Below, piece by piece: positions 1 through 5,262 of a DNA stretch of 9,508 nt (position 1 is its first letter; every line of letters starts with the position of its first letter). The notes under the pieces are model-generated. The model was not told the DNA's origin. It worked only from the letters and a program-made list of their open reading frames with translations, and did not search any database. The position numbers and the translations under genes were made by a program. The stretch lies in the NCBI GenBank assembly GCA_902478705.1, contig CABSMB010000026.1:1-9508 (forward strand), given 5' to 3'. This stretch comes from an uncultured Collinsella sp. (lineage in GTDB: Bacteria; Actinomycetota; Coriobacteriia; Coriobacteriales; Coriobacteriaceae).

Positions 1-724
1 CCCTAAAGATGCCGGGGCGCACCGTTGCCATCTGAGGACGGTGGTTGGGGCAAATGATGGTGGCCATCAAGTTGCCGCCAAACGCCGGGCGCGTCTGCTG
101 CAGCAGGCCCGTCTCCGTATCCATCGAAAGTACGGTGCAGTCAGCCGTAAGGCCCGTCTGCAAACGCACGGCAACGCCGGGCGCCAGTTCGCGGCCAAAG
201 GCGGTCGCACCGCACAGAATGGCCTCGGGCTTGCGCTCTGCCACCAAATCGCAGATCAGCCGGGCGTAGACCTCCGTATCGTTCTGACGCAGACGCTCGT
301 CGCGACAGACCAGGACCTCGTCTGCACCGGCGCAAACCAGATGCTCCAGGTCCTTGAACGAGCTCTCGGGGCTCATGCCGGCCAATGCCACCAGGCGGCA
401 GCCGCGAGCATCGGCAAGCTCGCGTCCCTTGCCCATGAGCTCGTAGGCCACCGGGACCACGACATCGTGCTCGTCGGTCTGAACGAATACCCAAATGTCT
501 CGATATGCATCCAGGTTAACCGCGCCAGCGGGCTCGTCGCGCTCAATCGAGATGGCGTTGACGGGGCAGGCGTCGACGCACCCACCGCATAGGATGCAGC
601 CGTCGGTTACGCGGGCGCAACGGTTGGGCCGCTCGCCTTCCACTACGATGCCGCCCGAGGCACAGGCGCGAACGCAGCGACCACAGCCGATACAGGCTTC
701 GCTATCGATAATCAGTCCGCTCAT
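1..724 (-). CDS. etfA: Electron transfer flavoprotein subunit alpha with N-terminal 2[4Fe-4S] ferredoxin domain (3' end cut by window)
   Basis: My own translation from ATG at 724 gives 241 residues running off the left edge. Residues 11-21 carry a CxxCxxCxxxC cluster motif and residues 43-54 a CxxCxxCxxxCP motif, so the N-terminus is a two-cluster ferredoxin. From about residue 75 the ETF alpha domain begins (DIWVFVQ), and residues 190-238 hold the highly conserved EtfA stretch with TGLTADC, TRPAFGGNLMATI and RPQMATVRPG. The C-terminal FAD-binding part lies outside the window. The start codon directly follows the etfB stop, with an AGGGG ribosome site inside the etfB end. In this family EtfA and EtfB carry electrons from an FAD dehydrogenase; the ferredoxin fusion is known from bifurcating lactate (LctC) and caffeyl-CoA (CarE) complexes. 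Which redox partner is used here is inference from the neighbours. Confidence 0.93.
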   Translation of the reverse strand, partial: MSGLIIDSEACIGCGRCVRACASGGIVVEGERPNRCARVTDGCILCGGCVDACPVNAISIERDEPAGAVNLDAYRDIWVFVQTDEHDVVVPVAYELMGKGRELADARGCRLVALAGMSPESSFKDLEHLVCAGADEVLVCRDERLRQNDTEVYARLICDLVAERKPEAILCGATAFGRELAPGVAVRLQTGLTADCTVLSMDTETGLLQQTRPAFGGNLMATIICPNHRPQMATVRPGIFR

Positions 725-1540
725 CTATGCCATCCCCTCGATAATCTTGGCAAGTTTCGCCGCCTGCTCGGACGCCGTTCCGTCAACGGCCTCGCACGTT
801 TGGTCGCGATCGGGCACAAACGATCGCACGACCTGCGTCGGCGAGCCGGCAAGGCCGCAGCGCGCGGGGTCGACGTTCACGTCAGCAGCGTTGACCACGC
901 GCACGTCCGCCTCCTCGGCCGCACGAATACCGGCAATGCTCGGCATACGCAGCTGGCCAATCTCCTTGGCAGCCGTCATCGCGCACGGCATCTCCAGATA
1001 CACCGTCTCCTCGCCGGCATCGCAGCCGTGAACAAGCGCCAGTGAACCACAGGTCGTAAAGCCCGCGCTCTGCACGCAGCTCACGTCGGTCACGCAGGGA
1101 ATCTCAAAGGCACCGGCAAGCTCGGGACCAATCTGGGCCGTATCGCCGTCCACCGCCATCTTGCCGCAGATGAGCAGGTCGAAGTCCTCGTCGAGCGCCT
1201 CGATGCCGCACTTGAGGGCATAGGTGGTTGCCAGGGTATCGGCACCTGCAAAGGCGCGATCGGTTAGCAGCAGTGCGTCATCGGCGCCACGGGCGATGCA
1301 GTCGCGCAATAGCGATTCGGTCGCGGGGATGCCCATCGACACCGCCGTTACGCGCACGTCCATGCCAAAGCCGATAAAGTCGTCCTTCAGCGCCAGCGCG
1401 CATTCTAAAGCGCTCGCGTCAAAGGGATTAATGACCGCCTGCTTGCCATCGCGCACGATGGTATTGGTCTTGGGGTCCATCTTGACCTCGGTGCTTCCGG
1501 GCACCGCCTTGACGCACACCACCATATGGAAATCGCTCAT
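725..1540 (-). CDS. etfB: Electron transfer flavoprotein subunit beta
   Basis: The protein starts in the usual EtfB way (HMVVCVKAVPGSTEVKMDP, then NTIVRDG) and has the family core with VTAVSMG, ARGADDALLLTD, and the signature CGKMAVDGDTAQIGPELA followed by IPCVTDV. Length (about 271 residues) is normal for the family. Two starts are possible: a GTG at 1546, which overlaps the TGA of the upstream dehydrogenase by four bases, and an ATG at 1540 two codons later. I chose ATG because the AAAGGGGG ribosome site lies about nine bases from it but only about three from the GTG; the two differ by two residues. EtfB binds FAD or AMP and pairs with EtfA, encoded immediately downstream. In bifurcating ETFs the EtfB flavin is the branching site that meets NAD(H); the sequence alone does not prove bifurcation here. 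Confidence 0.94.
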   Translation of the reverse strand: MSDFHMVVCVKAVPGSTEVKMDPKTNTIVRDGKQAVINPFDASALECALALKDDFIGFGMDVRVTAVSMGIPATESLLRDCIARGADDALLLTDRAFAGADTLATTYALKCGIEALDEDFDLLICGKMAVDGDTAQIGPELAGAFEIPCVTDVSCVQSAGFTTCGSLALVHGCDAGEETVYLEMPCAMTAAKEIGQLRMPSIAGIRAAEEADVRVVNAADVNVDPARCGLAGSPTQVVRSFVPDRDQTCEAVDGTASEQAAKLAKIIEGMA

Positions 1541-1542
1541 CT

Positions 1543-3144
1543 TCACGCGCCCCCTTTCTGGACGAGCTCATCCAAGAGCTTCTCCGAAAACAGGTTACCG
1601 CGACCCAGCTGCCCGGCAGGATCGAGCTGGAGCTTGAGCCGCGCCGACTCGACCATGGCCTCGTGACCGTACATCGTCTCCAAGAAGCCCGCCTTGATCT
1701 TGCCGACGCCGTGTTCGGCGGAGACGGCGCCGCCCATGACCGTGACCTCGGAAGCCCACTGGGCAAAGAGTTCTCCGCCGCGGCAGTAATCCTGCGCATC
1801 GCGCGGCAGAATGTTCACATGCAGATGGTTGTTACCGATGTGCCCCCAGGCGGCAGATTCAAGCCCACTTTCGGTCAACGTGCGACGATAAAGGGCGATG
1901 ACATCGGCCAAGCGCGCGTTGGGCACCGACATGTCCGAGCCCAGTTTGGTGATGGTGGGATCCGTGCGGCGACGCTCGTCGATGAGCATGTTGACGCTCT
2001 CGGGCACCGCATGGCGGAAGAATCGCTGGCACTCGCGATCGACCTCGGTGCGCGCGACCCATGTCGCATCGTCGCTGCCGCCCGCAAGCTCTAGTACCCA
2101 CCCCAAGTGATACAGTTCCTCGGTCGCCTGGGCTTCGTCGTCGCAGTCGAGCTCCACGTAGACACAGACCTTGGCGTCTTTGTCGAGCGCCGGCAGCGAG
2201 GCGAACGCGGTCGACTGCTCACGCTGACGACGCAGTATATCCAGGGCGCCCGCATCGAAATATTCGATGGCAGCCGCGTGGGACAGGACGGGACGCACGG
2301 AATCGGTGAAGGACACGGCCTTATCTTCGCTGTCAAAGAAGCAGCTCACGCCCCAAACGACCGCAGGCGCCGTCTGCAGGGCAATCTCGAGCTCGGTGAT
2401 GACGCCGAGTGTGCCACACGCACCGATAAACAGATCGATGGCATCCATATCGTCAGCAACGAAATAGCCCGAAGCATTTTTGGTCTTGGGCATGGTGTAG
2501 TCGGGAAGGTCGAGCTCGAGCGTGCGGCCCTGCACCGTGACGAGCGAAAGGCGACGACCCCGTGCAAAAACCTCGCCGCGGTGAAGCTCGAGCAGGTCGC
2601 CATCGGCCAGCACGACATGAAGGCCCGTGACGTGAGGGCGCATGGGGCCGTAAGCGTAGCTACGGGCGCCGGAAGCGTTGCATGCCGCCATGCCGCCCAG
2701 ACAGGCAGATGCCTCGGTGGGATCGGTAGGAAAGAATTGCTCGGGGGCTTCCTGGAACTCCTCGTAGGCCTCAAGCGATGTCTGGTCCCAGCCGGCAGTC
2801 GGCAGCACTTTCTTGCCCAGTTGCTTGCGTAGCTCAGACAGCACGACGCCGGGCGCCACACGCAAAAGAAAGCGGCCCTGCTCATCGCGGCGAATGCCTA
2901 GGTAGCGATTCATGTGGGAAGTATTGAGAACGTGACCGCCATGAGGCACGGCGCCGGCGGCAAGACCGGTCCGGGCGCCCTGAACCGTCACCGGGACACG
3001 CTCGGCATGGAGCTTTTTCAAAATGGCGCGGACCTCGTCCTCCGTTGTCGGAAACGAGATGCTCGAGGCCTCGCCCGATGTGCGAGACTCATCGCGACCA
3101 TACTCTTCGAACTCGTCGGTGAAGGGTTTGATAGTTGCAGACAC
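1543..3144 (-). CDS. FAD-binding 2-hydroxyacid oxidase/dehydrogenase, GlcD/LctD-like (probable lactate dehydrogenase partner of ETF)
   Basis: This 533-residue protein has the two-domain VAO/GlcD architecture. The N-terminal FAD_binding_4 domain shows FPTTEDEV (31-38), TVQGARTGLAAGAVP (53-67) and the FAD-contact region DPTE...GGMAACNASG...YGPMRP (141-170). The C-terminal FAD-oxidase_C domain shows GHIGNNHLHVNI (434-445), which supplies active-site histidines, SAEHGVGKIKAGF (475-487) and the family ending LDPAGQLGRGNLF. It is somewhat longer than typical GlcD (about 460-500). Start is GTG at 3144, with a strong AAAGGGGGAG ribosome site five to six bases upstream. The stop overlaps or abuts etfB, so the three genes form one transcription unit. 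The family oxidises D-lactate, glycolate, 2-hydroxyglutarate and similar acids; adjacency to EtfB and ferredoxin-fused EtfA favours lactate with electrons passed to ETF, but the substrate is inferred. Confidence 0.88.
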   Translation of the reverse strand: MSATIKPFTDEFEEYGRDESRTSGEASSISFPTTEDEVRAILKKLHAERVPVTVQGARTGLAAGAVPHGGHVLNTSHMNRYLGIRRDEQGRFLLRVAPGVVLSELRKQLGKKVLPTAGWDQTSLEAYEEFQEAPEQFFPTDPTEASACLGGMAACNASGARSYAYGPMRPHVTGLHVVLADGDLLELHRGEVFARGRRLSLVTVQGRTLELDLPDYTMPKTKNASGYFVADDMDAIDLFIGACGTLGVITELEIALQTAPAVVWGVSCFFDSEDKAVSFTDSVRPVLSHAAAIEYFDAGALDILRRQREQSTAFASLPALDKDAKVCVYVELDCDDEAQATEELYHLGWVLELAGGSDDATWVARTEVDRECQRFFRHAVPESVNMLIDERRRTDPTITKLGSDMSVPNARLADVIALYRRTLTESGLESAAWGHIGNNHLHVNILPRDAQDYCRGGELFAQWASEVTVMGGAVSAEHGVGKIKAGFLETMYGHEAMVESARLKLQLDPAGQLGRGNLFSEKLLDELVQKGGA

Positions 3145-3214
3145 GCGAACTCCCCCTTTAGCTAACTACAGTGTTTGCAGGGAGATGTTACCGCATCGTT
3201 TTGTCGACGTGTTC

Positions 3215-3225
3215 GAGACCGTCTC
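3215..3225. repeat. Short perfect palindrome GAGAC-C-GTCTC
   Basis: Five-base perfect arms around one central base, in the leader of the lactate/ETF operon. The single-base centre is too small for a full RNA hairpin loop, so if functional it would more likely be a protein-binding site. An 11-base palindrome of this quality may also arise by chance. Confidence 0.25.
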
Positions 3226-3300
3226 CATAATTGGCGATTTTACGTTCGTGCAATTCGGCGAGCGGCAAGGTTTCCTCGGCAGACGATGCTTTTGACACAT

Positions 3301-3320
3301 GTCGCTTTACCGCCAGCGAC
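3301..3320. repeat. 6-bp inverted repeat (GTCGCT / AGCGAC, 8-base loop)
   Basis: GTCGCT at 3301-3306 and AGCGAC at 3315-3320 are perfect inverted copies. It lies in the long untranslated leader predicted for the minus-strand operon and could form a small RNA hairpin there. There is no T-run, so it is not an intrinsic terminator. Confidence 0.25.
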
Positions 3321-3363
3321 CACGCAATTGTTGCTCGAAAAAAGTTGAAGTAATTTTTACCAT

Positions 3364-3393
3364 CTTTTACCTGCGGAGATGTCAATCCGTCAA
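3364..3393 (-). promoter_or_regulatory. Candidate sigma-70-type promoter for the lactate dehydrogenase/ETF operon
   Basis: Read on the minus strand, TTGACG (3393-3388, five of six consensus bases) is followed after 18 bases by TAAAAG (3369-3364, four of six). A perfect TTGACA also occurs at 3385-3380, but its best -10 (TAAAAA) is about 20 bases away, which is long. Transcription would begin near 3357 and leave a leader of roughly 210 bases before the GTG at 3144. The spacing and match are reasonable but not decisive. Confidence 0.35.
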
Positions 3394-3397
3394 GCAT

Positions 3398-3415
3398 TTG
3401 GTCAGAAATTGGTCA
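3398..3415 (-). promoter_or_regulatory. 11-bp-phased direct repeat TGACCAA, possible activator site
   Basis: The seven-base word TTGGTCA (TGACCAA on the minus strand) occurs at 3398-3404 and again at 3409-3415, separated by four bases, giving an 11-bp period that places both copies on one DNA face. It sits four bases upstream of the candidate -35 of the lactate operon promoter. Tandem half-sites with this period and position are typical of OmpR/PhoB-type response regulators. The half-site TGGTC also occurs in GntR/FadR-family lactate regulators (LldR type), but those sites are palindromic and this one is not. The regulator is unknown. Confidence 0.35.
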
Positions 3416-3444
3416 AGTAGTGACTGATACGGTCGGCATCGACA

Positions 3445-3468
3445 GCCAAAACCAATGGAAGTTTTGGC
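3445..3468 (+). promoter_or_regulatory. Perfect 8-bp hairpin in the leader of the surface-protein operon
   Basis: GCCAAAAC (3445-3452) and GTTTTGGC (3461-3468) are perfect inverted copies with an 8-base loop. The hairpin ends about ten bases before the AGGGAGG ribosome site of the gene at 3490. No T-run follows, so it is not a classical terminator. It may be an operator, a translation-control element or an RNA-stabilising stem. Confidence 0.4.
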
Positions 3469-3489
3469 CCCAGAAGCAGGGAGGTTCCC

Positions 3490-3786
3490 ATGGCATATTA
3501 CTGGCCCCAGTACGGCGTCGCCATCGAGGTCGACGACGATCCCTATCTCCTGCCTTTCGACGAAGAGGCGTTCCCCGATACGACGGTCTACCACGTCACC
3601 ACCGATGTTATCTGCGACCCCGAGTCGTTCTCGGCGCTCGCCCACCACATCGCGCGCGTCCACAACATCGAGCTCCCTCACGACTTCGACGAGCTCATCT
3701 ATTCGCGCCGCCTGATGCTTCACATGCTCTTCGGAGCGGACCCGTCCACGTTCGCACGCGTCTACACCACCAAGGACGCCGCATGA
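3490..3786 (+). CDS. Hypothetical small acidic protein, 98 aa
   Basis: ATG at 3490 is preceded by a clear AGGGAGG ribosome site five bases upstream, and the stop overlaps the next gene by four bases (ATGA), so it is co-translated with it. The protein is acidic (DDDP at 15-18, DEEAFPD at 24-30), has no signal peptide or membrane segment, and is presumably cytoplasmic. I do not recognise a family firmly. The start, YYWPQYGVAIEVDDDP (3-18), followed by a beta strand VYHVT (33-37) and a helix, resembles the middle of PD-(D/E)xK-like endonuclease-fold domains (DUF559/AbiEi C-terminus style), where a strand ending ExD is followed by the strand-helix unit. No QxxR or other complete catalytic set is visible, so activity is doubtful. 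It is the first gene of a surface-protein operon, which such a fold would not explain. Confidence 0.8.
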   Translation: MAYYWPQYGVAIEVDDDPYLLPFDEEAFPDTTVYHVTTDVICDPESFSALAHHIARVHNIELPHDFDELIYSRRLMLHMLFGADPSTFARVYTTKDAA

Positions 3787-4292
3787 GTGCGAAGAAGCCG
3801 CCCCGCCTTGCAGGACTGGGGCGTCGCAAGAAACTCGTCGTTGTCTGCCTGGCTATCGTCTGTGCCCTCATCGCCGTAGGGCTATACGCCTGGCAGTCGC
3901 AGCCCGTGCCCGAAGCGGGCGCCTCAGTCACGACGGCAGAAGGCAAATCGCGCCAAGAAATCCAGGATGAGCTCGACGCCATCGTCCGCGACAACATGAT
4001 GACGATCTCGGTCGCGCCGGTCGCACAGTTACAGGAAGGCGGCAAGTTGCGCGTCAACGTGCAAAACGTCCAAGACAACAAGTTTCCCCAGCGCTTCCGC
4101 GTGATTCAAAACGACGAGACCATCTATGAGTCCGGTGTGGTCGAAGCCGGCAAGACGGTTGAGACCTGCCCCGCCGGCGATATCCAAGAAGGCGAGGCAT
4201 ATATCGAGATTCAGGCACTCGATGCCAAGACCTACGACACCCACGGCAATCCGACGCGCGTCAAAGTGCGGGTGGCCCAGGCAGAAGGCTAG
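3783..4292 (+). CDS. Membrane-anchored extracytoplasmic hypothetical protein, 169 aa
   Basis: ATG at 3783 overlaps the previous stop (ATGA). Residues 1-18 are basic (KKPPR, GRRKK), followed by one membrane segment, about VVVCLAIVCALIAVGLYAW (20-38), and an extracytoplasmic domain. After a short linker (PEAGASVTTAEGK) comes a helical piece, RQEIQDELDAIVRDNMM, and then a beta-rich domain with VRVNVQ-like strands and the segment FRVIQNDETIYESG. Proteins with this plan (one N-terminal anchor, a 'QxxLDxxVxxxMMxIS' start and a small beta sandwich) occur next to secreted adhesin-type genes in gut Firmicutes and Actinobacteria, but I know no assigned function. In frame the reading frame extends up to an ATG at 3420, but that part is in the wrong context and lies over the 98-aa gene. 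A role as the membrane anchor of the surface complex encoded downstream is inferred. Confidence 0.85.
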   Translation: MSAKKPPRLAGLGRRKKLVVVCLAIVCALIAVGLYAWQSQPVPEAGASVTTAEGKSRQEIQDELDAIVRDNMMTISVAPVAQLQEGGKLRVNVQNVQDNKFPQRFRVIQNDETIYESGVVEAGKTVETCPAGDIQEGEAYIEIQALDAKTYDTHGNPTRVKVRVAQAEG

Positions 4293-4317
4293 TGGCCTAC
4301 GCGCTCGCAGGGGCCAC
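4292..4317 (+). repeat. Inverted repeat GTGGCC / GGCCAC after the membrane-anchored gene
   Basis: GTGGCC (4292-4297) and GGCCAC (4312-4317) form a six-base GC-rich stem with a 14-base loop, starting at the stop codon of the preceding gene. No T-run follows, so full termination is unlikely; partial termination or mRNA-end protection is possible. Confidence 0.3.
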
Positions 4318-4341
4318 ACCCTGTCCCCATTCGTCCAACCA

Positions 4342-4360
4342 TCACGGAAACAGTCCGTGA
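4342..4360 (+). promoter_or_regulatory. Perfect 7-bp, 5-loop hairpin upstream of the secreted-protein gene
   Basis: TCACGGA (4342-4348) and TCCGTGA (4354-4360) pair perfectly around AACAG. The stem ends seven bases before the AAAGGA ribosome site (4368-4373) of the gene at 4380. Because a T-run is missing, it is a candidate mRNA processing or stability element, or a translation-control stem, that would let the secreted protein be made at a different level from the two genes before it. Confidence 0.4.
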
Positions 4361-4379
4361 CGAGCAGAAAGGATCGATT

Positions 4380-4982
4380 ATGAACACACCCATGAACCTG
4401 AGCGGAGCCAGGGCACTCGCCGTGGGCGCAGGGCTTACGCTCGCACTTGCGATGGGCGCCGCGCCAACGGCGGCCATGGCAGAGGTGCGCGTTGGAACCA
4501 CCGATGTGACGGTGAAGGCCGACATTAGCAATGTTTCGTTTAAGGCGCCAACGGTCATCCCCTTTGCCGCCAAAGCCGACGGAACGCTTGTAGGACCCTC
4601 CGACAAGACGATTACCATCGACAACCTCTCGGCATACGGCATCCACGTCACCAACATGAAGGTCACGGCCAAGAATGACTGGACAATCGTTGCAGACGCA
4701 AAGACGGGCTCGGCCCAGAACTCCATCGATTTTAAGGTTGGCCCCGATAAGGCAGAAAAGGATGCCAGCTCGGCGACTCAGACTACGGGCCTCGATCTTT
4801 CCAAGGACGCAAACTTCGACATGAAGTACCAGGGCATTGCCGATGGAACGGACAAGATCAAGCTCAGTGTGAGTGGACACGTCGCGCGCGTTACGCGTGA
4901 CATCTACCACGCCACCGGTACGGGAGATCAAGTGGCAAGCATCACCTGGACGGTCGAGCCCGGTGCGCACGCCACGTCCTAA
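4380..4982 (+). CDS. Secreted beta-rich protein with WxL-like motifs, 200 aa
   Basis: ATG at 4380 has an AAAGGA ribosome site six bases upstream; an in-frame ATG at 4392 is a less likely alternative. A classical signal peptide spans residues 1-34 (hydrophobic core LAVGAGLTLALAMGAAP) with a likely cut after AMA, leaving EVRVGTTDVTV. The mature part (about 166 residues) has no cysteine, no membrane segment and no sorting signal. Its spacing of strands, a first tryptophan motif NDWTIVAD (around 100) after DNLSAYGIHVTNMKV, and a last strand ASITWTVEPG at the C-terminus recall WxL cell-wall-binding domains, which have an internal W-T-L motif and end in a TWTL strand. Here the third residue is I or V, so this is a resemblance rather than a family assignment. 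The end overlaps the next gene by 20 bases. Confidence 0.85.
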   Translation: MNTPMNLSGARALAVGAGLTLALAMGAAPTAAMAEVRVGTTDVTVKADISNVSFKAPTVIPFAAKADGTLVGPSDKTITIDNLSAYGIHVTNMKVTAKNDWTIVADAKTGSAQNSIDFKVGPDKAEKDASSATQTTGLDLSKDANFDMKYQGIADGTDKIKLSVSGHVARVTRDIYHATGTGDQVASITWTVEPGAHATS

Positions 4983-5223
4983 GGCGATTGCACTGGCCGC
5001 CATCGTCGGCATCTTGGCGTCCGCACCTGCCATAGCCTTTGCTCAACAAGAGCAAGCGCAGGCGGCCACAGAAGTGACCGTCGACCTTTCGGGCCTTGAT
5101 CGCGGCAGCCGTCACGAGCCGCTCGCTCAGACGAGCGACACCAGGCAACTCATTGCGGTAGGCGTCGCCACGGCGGGAGCAGGACTGACGTGCCTTGGCC
5201 TGCACATCAAACGCAACCAATAG
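4963..5223 (+). CDS. Mini surface protein with signal peptide and degenerate sortase-type C-terminal anchor, 86 aa
   Basis: The frame is open further upstream (ATG at 4873), but only the GTG at 4963 gives a sensible protein: MRTPRPK, then the hydrophobic core AIALAAIVGILASAPAIAFA (8-27), with a likely cut after AFA or a few residues later at AQA. The exposed part is only about 25 residues (TEVTVDLSGLDRGSRHEP). It ends in LAQTSD (54-59), then a hydrophobic segment LIAVGVATAGAGLTCLGLHI (63-82) and the tail KRNQ, exactly the layout of an LPxTG-type sorting signal but with A and S at the second and fifth positions. No strong ribosome site precedes the GTG, and it overlaps the previous gene by 20 bases, so it is probably translated by coupling. 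Function is unknown; small LPxTG proteins are a constant part of WxL/Csc clusters, which supports a wall-anchoring role. Confidence 0.75.
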   Translation: MRTPRPKAIALAAIVGILASAPAIAFAQQEQAQAATEVTVDLSGLDRGSRHEPLAQTSDTRQLIAVGVATAGAGLTCLGLHIKRNQ

Positions 5224-5262
5224 CCAAGCACGACCGGAGTACGCGGAATAGATAGGAGAACC

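Larger units (their letters stand above)
3145..3489. other. Divergent intergenic region between lactate/ETF operon and surface-protein operon
   Basis: This 345-base gap separates a minus-strand operon from a plus-strand operon. It is AT-rich at about 3335-3370 in an otherwise GC-rich window, as expected for promoters. It holds the minus-strand promoter candidate, a direct repeat, a perfect 8-bp hairpin before the plus-strand gene, a 6-bp hairpin (3301-3320) and a short palindrome (3215-3225), listed separately. For the plus strand the best promoter match I found is weak: TCGAAA (3335-3340), 17 bases, TACCAT (3358-3363). A second weak minus-strand pair is TTGCAC (3253-3248), 18 bases, TATGGA (3229-3224). 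I see no convincing small gene: the one longer reading frame (3397-3188, minus) has no ribosome site or recognisable motif. Confidence 0.6.

Noticed and set aside
41..592. 183-codon plus-strand frame at the left end
   Set aside because: Antisense to EtfA, whose minus-strand translation has two ferredoxin motifs and the EtfA signature.
2107..2832. 241-codon plus-strand frame inside the dehydrogenase gene
   Set aside because: Antisense shadow of the conserved FAD oxidase; no family-like motif.
3292..3297. Perfect plus-strand TTGACA as a promoter -35 for the surface operon
   Set aside because: No -10-like sequence at 16-18 bases downstream (AGCGAC region), so not called.
3188..3397. 69-codon minus-strand frame in the divergent intergenic region
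   Set aside because: No ribosome site or known motif, and it overlaps the candidate promoter and leader.
3420..3782. Upstream extension of the membrane-anchored protein to an ATG at 3420
   Set aside because: The extension overlaps the whole 98-aa gene and is Arg/His-rich; the ATG at 3783 gives a normal basic N-terminus plus membrane segment.
4292..4360. Intrinsic terminator after the membrane-anchored gene
   Set aside because: Both stems lack a following T-run, and the next gene has the same orientation with a good ribosome site.
4029..5033. Long open frame on the minus strand (334 codons)
   Set aside because: It is antisense to two well-supported secreted-protein genes with signal peptides and ribosome sites; its own product has no recognisable domain. 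High GC content creates such frames.
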